Assembly: GCA_016213425.1 (NCBI GenBank)
Contig: JACRAI010000137.1
Span: 1-8,194, forward strand
DNA: 8,194 nucleotides
Direction: 5' to 3'
Source: an archaeon
Lineage (GTDB): Archaea; Nanobdellota; Nanobdellia; Woesearchaeales; ARS49
The first letter of the stretch is position 1, and every line of letters begins with the position of its first letter. Shown in pieces: positions 1 to 5,552 of the stretch. The notes beneath the pieces were generated by a model. It was not told the origin of the DNA, did not search any database, and worked only from the letters and a program-made list of their open reading frames with translations. The translations under genes were made by a program, and so were the position numbers.

Positions 1-207
1 AGAATAAATATCTTCAATAGTTTTTCTTAGTAAGTGCTGTTTTTTATTTTTTAGTAAAACCCACATAACTTCGTCAAGAGTTAAAACACTAGTTACTGCT
101 TGTTCTTTACCTGAAAATATTTGTTTTTGAATATTTCTGGCATTGACTCCTTTGCCAGTGTTATCTAGTAATGCAAAAACAAAAAAATTTGCATCTAAAT
201 AAATCAT
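1..207 (-). CDS. VapC-type PIN-domain ribonuclease toxin, partial (3' part beyond left edge)
   Basis: The first 69 residues of a PIN-domain protein are visible; the rest lies left of the window. It opens MIYLDANFFVFALLD, the usual PIN first strand with the metal-binding Asp (D5). The segment VLTLDEVMWVLL carries the conserved Glu (E46). The remaining acidic residues of the active site are outside the window. PIN toxins are Mg-dependent RNases, often cutting tRNA or rRNA. The ATG overlaps the antitoxin stop codon as ATGA (204-207), so the two genes are translationally coupled in the classic antitoxin-then-toxin order. The toxin call rests on this pairing and on the PIN motifs. Whether the C-terminal half is intact cannot be judged. 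Confidence 0.85.
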   Translation of the reverse strand, partial: MIYLDANFFVFALLDNTGKGVNARNIQKQIFSGKEQAVTSVLTLDEVMWVLLKNKKQHLLRKTIEDIYS

Positions 208-455
208 TTTAAGAATAAATCCTCATAAAGTTCATCACCATAAATGAACTTTTTGGAAACATCAATTCCTTCTTTTTCTGCAGTTTCTGCCCATCTATTC
301 AAAATATTTTCAGTCTCACTTGGAAAAATTTTTAACATTTTATCATCCATCTCAAGCATAACCATTTTGTTTTTAACAATGCCTAAACTCTGTCTTATAA
401 TCTTAGGAATAACTATTTGTCCTCTTTCGCCAACTTTTGTTTTTATTCTTAACAT
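204..455 (-). CDS. AbrB/MazE-type (VapB) antitoxin
   Basis: An 83-residue protein. Residues 4-45 form a swapped-hairpin AbrB/SpoVT DNA-binding domain with the signature VGERGQIVIPKIIRQSLGI. The tail (about 50-83), ending YGDELYEDLFLK, is the type of acidic/aromatic segment that wraps around and neutralises the partner PIN toxin. It overlaps the downstream PIN gene by 4 bases. Family knowledge says the antitoxin, alone or complexed with toxin, represses its own promoter. A TATA box 26-28 bases upstream implies that transcription starts at or next to the ATG (leaderless mRNA), and an inverted repeat lies just upstream of that box. The assignment to VapB rather than a free-standing AbrB regulator comes from the neighbour. 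Confidence 0.9.
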   Translation of the reverse strand: MLRIKTKVGERGQIVIPKIIRQSLGIVKNKMVMLEMDDKMLKIFPSETENILNRWAETAEKEGIDVSKKFIYGDELYEDLFLK

Positions 456-477
456 AAACTAATTAGGACTCTCTCAC

Positions 478-490
478 TATTTAAATATTT
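478..490 (-). promoter_or_regulatory. TATA box of the AbrB/PIN operon
   Basis: Read on the minus strand the stretch is AAATATTTAAATA. Its TTTAAATA core is centred about 27 bases before the ATG at 455, the spacing at which archaeal TBP places the transcription start on the start codon. No ribosome-binding motif lies between box and ATG, as expected for a leaderless message. Low base complexity makes the exact box edges uncertain. Confidence 0.6.
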
Positions 491-499
491 CCATCTTAG

Positions 500-518
500 A
501 ATATGAATATTTCATATT
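500..518. promoter_or_regulatory. Inverted repeat upstream of the AbrB/PIN promoter (possible operator)
   Basis: Perfect 7-5-7 inverted repeat AATATGA-ATATT-TCATATT, about 10 bases upstream of the TATA box of the antitoxin-toxin operon. A further TATGAAT copy follows at about 524-530. AbrB-type antitoxins bind AT-rich symmetric sites near their own promoters, so an operator is plausible. In such AT-rich DNA a repeat of this size is only modest evidence. Confidence 0.4.
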
Positions 519-585
519 TTAAGTATGAATAACAAATCAAGTAATAAAATTTTTGAATAAATACCATTAAAAAGTAGTTAAAAAA

Positions 586-599
586 GAAACATTTAAAAA
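586..599 (+). promoter_or_regulatory. BRE/TATA promoter of the orphan gene at 623
   Basis: The stretch GAAACATTTAAAAA combines a purine-rich BRE-like half with a TTTAAAAA box centred about 27 bases before the ATG at 623, predicting a leaderless transcript. A second TATA-like run (ATATATAAAT, 603-612) is too close to the ATG to place a start upstream of it, so it is unlikely to be the functional box. Confidence 0.55.
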
Positions 600-622
600 G
601 GAATATATAAATTCAATCGCAT

Positions 623-1267
623 ATGACTGAAAAATCCATTAAAGATTTCTTGTACGATACTATTGGTTATGCGAGAATAGAAGATTTTGTTACTGGAGAG
701 AAAGATCCTGATACTACTCTGAGAAACTTTCTTAATGGTACAATTTTAGGAACGTTCGGAAAAAGATCTTCACCTGCAATAGATAGTTATGACAAATATG
801 GAAAAGCTATCCCTGCATGGAAGAAAAATTACATAACTATTCCGCGCATTTACTCAGTGTCTGAGTTGGAAGCACAAATTAATGAAGGTAAAAGGTATCT
901 TAACAGACTCACTGGTGAAGATATTTTGAAACCTGAAATACAAAAAAGACAATTTTTCTTATCAAGTTTTAAAGTATTTGTTGGATATACCAGTAAAAGT
1001 GTAAGAGAAAAAGTTCAAAAAATTCACCAAGAAGGATTCCCTCAAGCAGAATATCAATTTCAAATAAAAGGAAGATTTAGAGGCCACATAAAGCAAGATG
1101 ATTTTTATTTATTTACAGAAGGTTCAACTTCAACAATGGGCGCAAAATTAATTGTTGCAGCCTTTAACCTGCCCGAAGAAGTTGTTACAGATTTAAATGG
1201 CATTTCTGCAAGATATCATTACTTAATGAAAAATATAGATAATACAAGTGTACCAGTTAGTTCTTGA
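623..1267 (+). CDS. Hypothetical protein, 214 residues, function unknown
   Basis: I do not recognise this family. The protein has no predicted signal peptide or membrane span, contains no cysteine and has a single tryptophan (W66), so it is probably cytosolic. The N-terminal part (1-70) is rich in Asp, Lys and Tyr. A central helical, charged part (about 78-108) contains LEAQINEGKRYLNRLTGEDI. The C-terminal half mixes strands and helices (KVFVGYTSKSVREKVQKIH, then QFQIKGRFRGHI), which looks like a compact alpha/beta fold. No catalytic motif stands out. It is a real gene: it has its own BRE/TATA promoter at leaderless spacing and full-length coding quality. It converges with the next gene, their stop codons being five bases apart. 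It sits alone between two toxin-antitoxin modules on the opposite strand, so it is not part of their operons. Confidence 0.8.
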   Translation: MTEKSIKDFLYDTIGYARIEDFVTGEKDPDTTLRNFLNGTILGTFGKRSSPAIDSYDKYGKAIPAWKKNYITIPRIYSVSELEAQINEGKRYLNRLTGEDILKPEIQKRQFFLSSFKVFVGYTSKSVREKVQKIHQEGFPQAEYQFQIKGRFRGHIKQDDFYLFTEGSTSTMGAKLIVAAFNLPEEVVTDLNGISARYHYLMKNIDNTSVPVSS

Positions 1268-1277
1268 ATTAATCAAG
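1263..1277. repeat. Short inverted repeat spanning two convergent stop codons
   Basis: CTTGA-ATTAA-TCAAG is a perfect 5-5-5 inverted repeat. Each arm contains the TGA stop of one of the two convergent genes (1265-1267 plus, 1273-1275 minus). There is no adjacent T-tract on either strand that would make it a clear terminator, and it may simply reflect two genes with TGA stops meeting end to end. Confidence 0.35.
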
Positions 1278-1572
1278 CTAATAATTTAAGTTCTTCCTCG
1301 AGATCTTTTAAGGAGTATTTTGATACAAATCCCGCACTAACTAAGTATTGCTCCATTTCCCAGAGAGTTATTCCTGCAAGCATGGCTGCTTTACTAATAG
1401 TGACTCTACCCTCAAGGTAATCTCTTGCTGCACTTTGTTTCATGTATTCTTTATATCCGAGATAAGAAAATTTTCGTATTAACGTGCTTCTATCACTATG
1501 TTCAATAGAGCTCAATTTTTCCAGCTTTTTTAAAAAATCTTCATCGAATCTTACGCCTATTGCTTCACTCAT
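1273..1572 (-). CDS. UPF0175-type antitoxin with N-terminal ribbon-helix-helix
   Basis: A 99-residue protein. Residues 5-45 (IGVRFDEDFLKKLEKLSSIEH, then SDRSTLIRKFSYLGY) match a ribbon-helix-helix DNA-binding fold. Residues 48-97 match the UPF0175 helix-turn-helix pattern: AARDYLEGRVTISKAAMLAGITLWEMEQYL, followed by an acidic tail YSLKDLEEELK. UPF0175 proteins are known partners of DUF3368 PIN-like toxins, and this gene follows such a toxin with a 4-base ATGA overlap (1569-1572). It is probably the antitoxin and the autorepressor of the operon, acting at the palindrome at 2072-2089. The order is odd, because in this pairing the UPF0175 gene normally comes first. No ribosome binding site is needed if translation is coupled to the toxin gene. 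Confidence 0.85.
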   Translation of the reverse strand: MSEAIGVRFDEDFLKKLEKLSSIEHSDRSTLIRKFSYLGYKEYMKQSAARDYLEGRVTISKAAMLAGITLWEMEQYLVSAGFVSKYSLKDLEEELKLLA

Positions 1573-2066
1573 TTTACTTCCTCTTCAACTTTATCTAAAA
1601 CAGCATTATGAAACCAACCAAATTTTTTTAAATCTCTTAATGAGTGCAAGGTCTCTGTTTTATTTATTTTATTTTTTTTATATAAATTCAAAATTATTGC
1701 AGGGGTGCCAACTAAATTTAACTTTAAAATATCTTTTTTTCTTCTAAAATTATCATCATCTGTTGCAAGCAAATCTGCTTTTTCTTGCCAGTATAAAGCA
1801 ACACATTCTGCTTCACCTCCCTGAATATTAAATAAATTTGCTTTTTTAATCAAGGAGCCATTTTTTATTTTTATAACTTTTATCAAATTTGAATCAATGA
1901 AATTTTTAATAACAAGTGAATCTTCATGTTTTTCTTTTCCTTTTACAGTTTCCTCATAAACAAGTTCTGGAATTAAAACTTCACCAAAGTATTTGCAGCA
2001 CTGCTCCAAAATACTTATTTTCGCTAAATGTATTAAAACCATTGAATCTTTAACTACACACATCAT
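1569..2066 (-). CDS. DUF3368 PIN-like toxin
   Basis: A 165-residue protein of the DUF3368 branch of the PIN-like nucleases. The start VVKDSMVLIHLAKISIL carries the first metal-binding Asp (D7). FGEVLIPELVYEE supplies a second acidic position (E38/E39), GGEAECVAL (E85) the third and ATDDDNFRRK (D103-D105) the fourth. LNLVGTPAIILNLYKKNKIN is the typical end of this family. It is probably a Mg-dependent RNase toxin held in check by the UPF0175 protein encoded immediately downstream. The start chosen is the first of two adjacent ATG codons (2064-2066; the other is 2061-2063), which lie about 28-31 bases from the TATA box. The full acidic set is present, so the toxin looks active. Being promoter-proximal to its antitoxin is unusual. 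Confidence 0.87.
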   Translation of the reverse strand: MMCVVKDSMVLIHLAKISILEQCCKYFGEVLIPELVYEETVKGKEKHEDSLVIKNFIDSNLIKVIKIKNGSLIKKANLFNIQGGEAECVALYWQEKADLLATDDDNFRRKKDILKLNLVGTPAIILNLYKKNKINKTETLHSLRDLKKFGWFHNAVLDKVEEEVK

Positions 2067-2071
2067 AGTTA

Positions 2072-2089
2072 TACATTGTGCACAATGTA
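2072..2089. promoter_or_regulatory. 18-bp perfect palindrome, probable operator of the DUF3368/UPF0175 operon
   Basis: TACATTGTGCACAATGTA reads the same on both strands over 18 bases and contains the GC-bearing core TTGTGCACAA, unlike the surrounding AT runs. It lies exactly between the TATA box (2091-2098) and the predicted transcription start near 2066-2068, so a bound protein would block the start site. The natural ligand is the dimeric ribbon-helix-helix antitoxin of the same operon. That assignment is inference; the palindrome and its position are seen directly. Confidence 0.7.
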
Positions 2090-2090
2090 A

Positions 2091-2098
2091 TATATAAA
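2091..2098 (-). promoter_or_regulatory. TATA box of the DUF3368/UPF0175 operon
   Basis: On the minus strand this reads TTTATATA, centred about 28 bases before the first ATG (2066), which predicts a leaderless mRNA. It is divergent from the helicase promoter in the same 115-base intergenic region. Confidence 0.55.
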
Positions 2099-2120
2099 TA
2101 TTTCGCTACTCAAAAGCAAT

Positions 2121-2129
2121 TTTTATAAA
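2121..2129 (+). promoter_or_regulatory. Probable TATA box of the Lhr helicase gene
   Basis: TTTTATAAA preceded by the purine-rich CAAAAGCAA (BRE-like). It would start transcription near 2152 and give a leader of about 30 bases, with no ribosome-binding motif visible before the ATG at 2182. A second AT-rich run, TATAATTTA (2144-2152), would instead place the start a few bases before the ATG. The sequence alone does not decide between them. Confidence 0.45.
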
Positions 2130-2181
2130 CAAACTAAGTTACCTATAATTTATCACGTAAAAATACCTAATTATTTTCAAT

Positions 2182-4764
2182 ATGGAAACAAACATATCAT
2201 TTAAGGAAGAACCTGATGAGGAAAAAGAAATCCTCGACTTGTTGCATCCGATAGTCAAGAAATGGTTTCTTAATAAATTTAAAAAGTTAGCTCTACCTCA
2301 AAAATATGCTGTAATGAATATTCATTCAAGACAAAATATTTTAGTGTCAGCTCCCACAGGCAGTGGCAAGACGTTGACTGGGTTCTTAGCCATTCTTAAC
2401 GAGCTTTTTGATTCTGCAGATAAGAATGTTTTAGAAGACAAGATCTATGCAGTCTACATAAGTCCACTCAAAGCATTAAATAACGACATTAAAATTAATC
2501 TTTTAGAACCATTGCAAGAAATAGAAGAATTATACGGAAAAAAACTAAACATACGTGTGGGAGTGAGAACTGGAGATACAACTCAAAGTGAGAAATCTCA
2601 AATGTTGAAAAATCCTCCTCATATTTTAATTACTACTCCTGAAAGTTTGGGAATTGTTCTTTCTTCAACAAAATTTATCGAACATTTAAGACAGGTTGAT
2701 TGGTGTATTGTTGATGAAATTCACGCATTGGCAGAAAATAAACGAGGAGTTCACTTATCAATTTCTCTGGAAAGATTGCAAAATCTTGCCGGGCACATGT
2801 GCAGAGTTGGTTTAAGCGCAACAGTTTCACCGCTTGACGAAATTGCAAGATTTCTTGTAGGACCTGAAAGAAGATGTGAAATTGTTGATGTTCAATTCAT
2901 GAAGAGCGTAGATTTGCAAGTTATGAGTCCAGTTCCAGATTTAATTAATTGTCCTCATACTTTAATGAATAAAGAAATGTATAATTTGCTAGATAAATTA
3001 ATTCAAGAACATAAAACGACTTTAATTTTTACCAATACAAGAAGTGCTACTGAAAGAGTTGTTGATTATTTGAAAGAAAAGTTTCCAAAAAAATATTTAG
3101 ATAATATAGGCGCGCATCATGGAAGTCTAAGTAAAGAATTAAGGCATAGCATTGAAACTAGAATGAGAGATGGAAAATTAAAAGTAATTGTAAGCTCAAC
3201 ATCTTTAGAGTTAGGAATTGATATAGGTTTTATTGATTTAGTTATTTGTATCGGAAGCCCTAAAAGTGTTGCACGCCTATTACAAAGAACAGGTAGAGCC
3301 GGCCATAAACTTGATGCAACAGCTAAAGGAAGAATCATAATAATGAACAGAGATGATTTGGTTGAATGTGCAGTTATGCTTAAGAGTGCTGTGGAAAAAA
3401 AAATAGATAAAGTTCACATCCCAACAAATTGTTTGGATGTTTTAGCCCAGCAAGTTTTTGGAATGGCTTTAGAGCAAATATGGGATGAAAAAGAATTGTT
3501 TAATCTTTTAAAAAAAAGTTATTGCTATCAAAATCTTTCTTGGAAAGATTATCAAGCAATCATGAGCTACTTAGCAGGCGAATATGTAGATTTAGAAGAA
3601 AGGCACATTTATGCTAAAATTTGGAGAAAAGAAGGAAAAATAGGCAAGCGAAGCAAGATGGGTCGAGTAATCTACATGACAAACATAGGCACTATTCCTG
3701 ATGAATCATTTATCACTGTAAAAATTGGCAATCAAATGATAGGAAAACTTGATGAAGCTTTTCTTGAAAAATTACGCCCAGGAGACGTATTCATATTGGG
3801 AGGAGACACGTATCAATTCAAATTTAGCCGTGGAATGGTTGCTCAAGTAACAGCTACATCTAACAGGCCCCCTACTGTTCCTTCGTGGGTTTCAGAAATG
3901 CTTCCGTTAAGTTTTGATCTTGCAATTGAAATAGGGAAGTTTAGAAGATTAATGTCTGAAAAGTATTCATTAAAAAAATCTAAAAAAGAAATACTTAAAT
4001 TCATTAATGAATATTTATATGTTGATAAAAATGCAGCCAATTCAATATATTCTTATTTCAGAGAACAATTTGACTTTGCCAAAACAATACCTAATGATAA
4101 ACTAATACTTATAGAAAAGTATGATGATGAAAGAGAAAAAAAAGTAGTCGTACATGCTTTGTTTGGAAGAAGGGTTACTGATTGTTTGAGCAGAGCAATT
4201 GCTTTTGTTATCTCACGTAAAGAACACAAAAATGTAGAAATAGGAATAAATGACAATGGATTTTATTTAAGTGAAGGAAAAATTAAGGAGGCAATAGAGC
4301 TTTTGAAAATAGATAAATTGGAAATGGTTATGGAGCAAGCAATTGAAAAAAGCGAAGTATACAAAAGAAGATTCCGCCACTGTGCTGCACGTGCATTAAT
4401 GATTTTAAGAAATTATTTAGGTCATAAAAAAAATGTGGGAAGACAACAAGTCAGCAGCATGATCTTAATGAGTGCATTGAGAAGGATTGATGAAAAATTC
4501 TTTTTAATTCAAGAAGCGAGAAGAGAAGTTCTTGAAGATTTAATGGATATAGAAAATACTAAAAAAGTAATAAAAATGATTCAAGACGGGGAAATAAAAA
4601 TAAAAGAAATAACCACAACAATCCCGTCACCATTCTCGTTCAATCTAGCTCTTCAAGGGCATTTGGATGTTATGAGTATTGAAGACAAACATGAATTCTT
4701 AAGAAGAATGCATGAATTAGTTATGGGAAAGATAGGTTTGGATCCGCAGGAACTTAAAGAATAA
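2182..4764 (+). CDS. lhr: Lhr-type (Lhr-Core) ATP-dependent helicase
   Basis: An 860-residue superfamily 2 helicase of the Ski2-like Lhr group, the usual length for archaeal Lhr-Core. RecA domain 1 has motif I APTGSGKT (57-64), Ia SPLKALNND (94-102), Ib TTPES (151-155), motif II DEIH (178-181) and motif III LSAT (211-214). RecA domain 2 has motif IV TLIFTNTR (280-287), AHHGSLS (311-317), motif V STSLELGIDIG (339-349) and motif VI QRTGRAGH (368-375). A winged-helix region follows (about 410-500). Then comes the Lhr-specific part, with VPSWVSEMLPLSF (567-579), VVVHALFGRRVTDCLSRA (655-672), FRHCAARALMILRNY (731-745) and PSPFSFNLALQGH near 815-827. All motifs are intact. Lhr proteins translocate 3' to 5' on single-stranded DNA, unwind RNA:DNA and branched DNA, and are linked to replication-coupled repair. 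The gene is monocistronic and flanked by toxin-antitoxin modules; no functional link to them is implied. Confidence 0.95.
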   Translation: METNISFKEEPDEEKEILDLLHPIVKKWFLNKFKKLALPQKYAVMNIHSRQNILVSAPTGSGKTLTGFLAILNELFDSADKNVLEDKIYAVYISPLKALNNDIKINLLEPLQEIEELYGKKLNIRVGVRTGDTTQSEKSQMLKNPPHILITTPESLGIVLSSTKFIEHLRQVDWCIVDEIHALAENKRGVHLSISLERLQNLAGHMCRVGLSATVSPLDEIARFLVGPERRCEIVDVQFMKSVDLQVMSPVPDLINCPHTLMNKEMYNLLDKLIQEHKTTLIFTNTRSATERVVDYLKEKFPKKYLDNIGAHHGSLSKELRHSIETRMRDGKLKVIVSSTSLELGIDIGFIDLVICIGSPKSVARLLQRTGRAGHKLDATAKGRIIIMNRDDLVECAVMLKSAVEKKIDKVHIPTNCLDVLAQQVFGMALEQIWDEKELFNLLKKSYCYQNLSWKDYQAIMSYLAGEYVDLEERHIYAKIWRKEGKIGKRSKMGRVIYMTNIGTIPDESFITVKIGNQMIGKLDEAFLEKLRPGDVFILGGDTYQFKFSRGMVAQVTATSNRPPTVPSWVSEMLPLSFDLAIEIGKFRRLMSEKYSLKKSKKEILKFINEYLYVDKNAANSIYSYFREQFDFAKTIPNDKLILIEKYDDEREKKVVVHALFGRRVTDCLSRAIAFVISRKEHKNVEIGINDNGFYLSEGKIKEAIELLKIDKLEMVMEQAIEKSEVYKRRFRHCAARALMILRNYLGHKKNVGRQQVSSMILMSALRRIDEKFFLIQEARREVLEDLMDIENTKKVIKMIQDGEIKIKEITTTIPSPFSFNLALQGHLDVMSIEDKHEFLRRMHELVMGKIGLDPQELKE

Positions 4765-4838
4765 GTGCTTTCAGCACAAAAAGAACTTGTTAATCTTCAG
4801 CTCGAAAGAGTTGAGCAAAGTCTATGCTTGCAGAAGCA
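4765..4838. repeat. Three consecutive short hairpins between two convergent genes
   Basis: The 87-base gap after the helicase stop holds three inverted repeats. GTGCT-TTC-AGCAC (4765-4777) abuts the stop codon. GCTCGA-AAGAG-TTGAGC (4800-4816) has one G-U pair. TGCTT-GCAG-AAGCA (4825-4838) is the third. They could protect or end the helicase and toxin mRNAs, or form a small RNA. No C/D-box or H/ACA motif is apparent, and no promoter is evident. Confidence 0.4.
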
Positions 4839-4851
4839 ATAAATAAAAAAA
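4838..4851 (-). terminator. T-rich termination tract after the RelE-type gene
   Basis: Directly after the TAA stop (4852-4854) the minus strand reads ATTTTTTTATTTAT, the kind of U-rich tract at which archaeal RNA polymerase stops. Just beyond it is the TGCTT/AAGCA hairpin. The stretch is AT-rich by default, so this is a moderate call. Confidence 0.45.
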
Positions 4852-5226
4852 TTAATCATTTTTGTAACCGAAAATTTTATTATATTTCTTATGACCAAAT
4901 ATGTTAAGAATTAAAACTGTTATTTCATTTTGTTCTGATCTTATAGTATAGGTTAGCCTCCAAAAAGAAGGCAGTTCAACTCGCCAACAATTTGTTATTC
5001 CGTGCTTGTTAAAGTAATATTTAGGAATTATTCTTTTTCTTATCTGATCGCCTTCAAAAGGATTGTTTTTTAATGTAGCTCTAATTCTTTCAACCGCATT
5101 AAATATTGATTGAATTTCTGTTTTTGTTCCTTTTTTAATTTCTTGTTCAAATTTTTCTTTTAAAGAATTATACTCGTAAGCGGCTTCTTCAACCAATCTC
5201 ACAATTATGTTTTTACCTTCAAACAA
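4852..5226 (-). CDS. RelE/ParE-family toxin
   Basis: A 124-residue protein of the archaeal RelE/ParE-like branch. A helical N-terminal half (VRLVEEAAYEYNSLKEKFEQEI) is followed by the strand-rich toxin core: RKRIIPKYYFNKHGITNCWRVEL, WRLTYTI (89-95) and the typical ending GHKKYNKIFGYK. Relatives of the RelE kind cut mRNA on the ribosome, while ParE kinds poison gyrase; the sequence does not say which. The basic residues R63, K64, R65 and R90 are candidates for RNA contact. The start is TTG (5224-5226): a GGTGA ribosome binding site sits six bases upstream and overlaps the stop region of the preceding gene. The gene is second in a two-gene operon behind a winged-helix protein that probably acts as antitoxin and repressor. 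Confidence 0.85.
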   Translation of the reverse strand: MFEGKNIIVRLVEEAAYEYNSLKEKFEQEIKKGTKTEIQSIFNAVERIRATLKNNPFEGDQIRKRIIPKYYFNKHGITNCWRVELPSFWRLTYTIRSEQNEITVLILNIFGHKKYNKIFGYKND

Positions 5227-5232
5227 AAAATC

Positions 5233-5237
5233 TCACC
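5233..5237 (-). promoter_or_regulatory. Ribosome binding site that fixes the TTG start of the RelE-type gene
   Basis: Minus-strand GGTGA pairs with the archaeal 16S 3' end (UCACC) and lies six bases before the TTG at 5226. It overlaps the TGA stop of the upstream gene, so termination and re-initiation are close together and probably coupled. Confidence 0.6.
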
Positions 5238-5493
5238 ATTCTCTGCTCTGCAGTATAGCTGCTTTTAATCTAGGATCATCATTATGAGCCCAAAGAATGC
5301 CTTTCTTGCTATCAATTATCAATCCCTTATCCGACAAGTATTCAAGAATAACATTAAGCGTTTGATGCATTATTTTAGTGGGTAGTTTTCTCTTAATATC
5401 TTCTCTTGTTAACATTAAATCTGCTTCACTCAAAATTTTCTCTACCATAATTACTGTTTTAAGATTCGGATAATGAAGAGCTTTTTGTATCAT
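5233..5493 (-). CDS. Small winged-helix protein, probable antitoxin of the RelE-type toxin
   Basis: An 86-residue protein beginning MIQKALHYPNLKTVIMVEKIL. The body, LTREDIKRKLPTKIMHQTLNVILEYLSDKGLIIDSKKGILWAHN, fits a winged helix-turn-helix: helix, recognition helix (KIMHQTLNVILEYL) and a wing hairpin (GLIIDSKKGILWA). I recall similar small proteins starting MIQKAL.YP as common in archaeal genomes, usually annotated as hypothetical. It lies seven bases upstream of a RelE/ParE toxin in the same operon, with its stop overlapping the toxin's ribosome binding site. A role as cognate antitoxin and DNA-binding autorepressor is inferred from this layout, not from a known family assignment. A TATA box about 30 bases upstream predicts a leaderless mRNA. 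It could instead be an unrelated transcription regulator. Confidence 0.75.
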   Translation of the reverse strand: MIQKALHYPNLKTVIMVEKILSEADLMLTREDIKRKLPTKIMHQTLNVILEYLSDKGLIIDSKKGILWAHNDDPRLKAAILQSREW

Positions 5494-5515
5494 TTTATAT
5501 ATTAGTATATATAAA
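5494..5515. promoter_or_regulatory. Inverted repeat between TATA box and start of the winged-helix/RelE operon
   Basis: TTTATATA-TTAGTA-TATATAAA is a perfect 8-6-8 inverted repeat filling the space between the TATA box and the ATG at 5493. This is where a repressor would cover the transcription start. The arms are pure A/T and TATA-like, so chance or extra TATA elements are real alternatives. Confidence 0.4.
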
Positions 5516-5516
5516 C

Positions 5517-5528
5517 TTATATATAAAT
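5517..5528 (-). promoter_or_regulatory. TATA box of the winged-helix/RelE operon
   Basis: Minus-strand ATTTATATATAA, centred 29-30 bases before the ATG at 5493. It lies in the 59-base gap after the lysS stop codon, so this operon has its own promoter even though it follows lysS on the same strand. Read-through from lysS is possible; only a short GTTTTTC tract (5546-5552) follows the lysS stop. Confidence 0.55.
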
Positions 5529-5552
5529 GTTGCGTTATTTTAGTAGAAAAAC

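Noticed and set aside
603..612. ATATATAAAT just before the orphan gene as its TATA box.
   Set aside because: It is only about 15 bases from the ATG, so transcription would begin inside the coding region; the box at 592-599 fits better.
1484..1747. Plus-strand open frame across the second toxin-antitoxin module.
   Set aside because: It is antisense to two well-supported genes, is rich in Phe/Leu/Ser as expected from reversed AT-rich coding sequence, and has no ribosome binding site or matching family.
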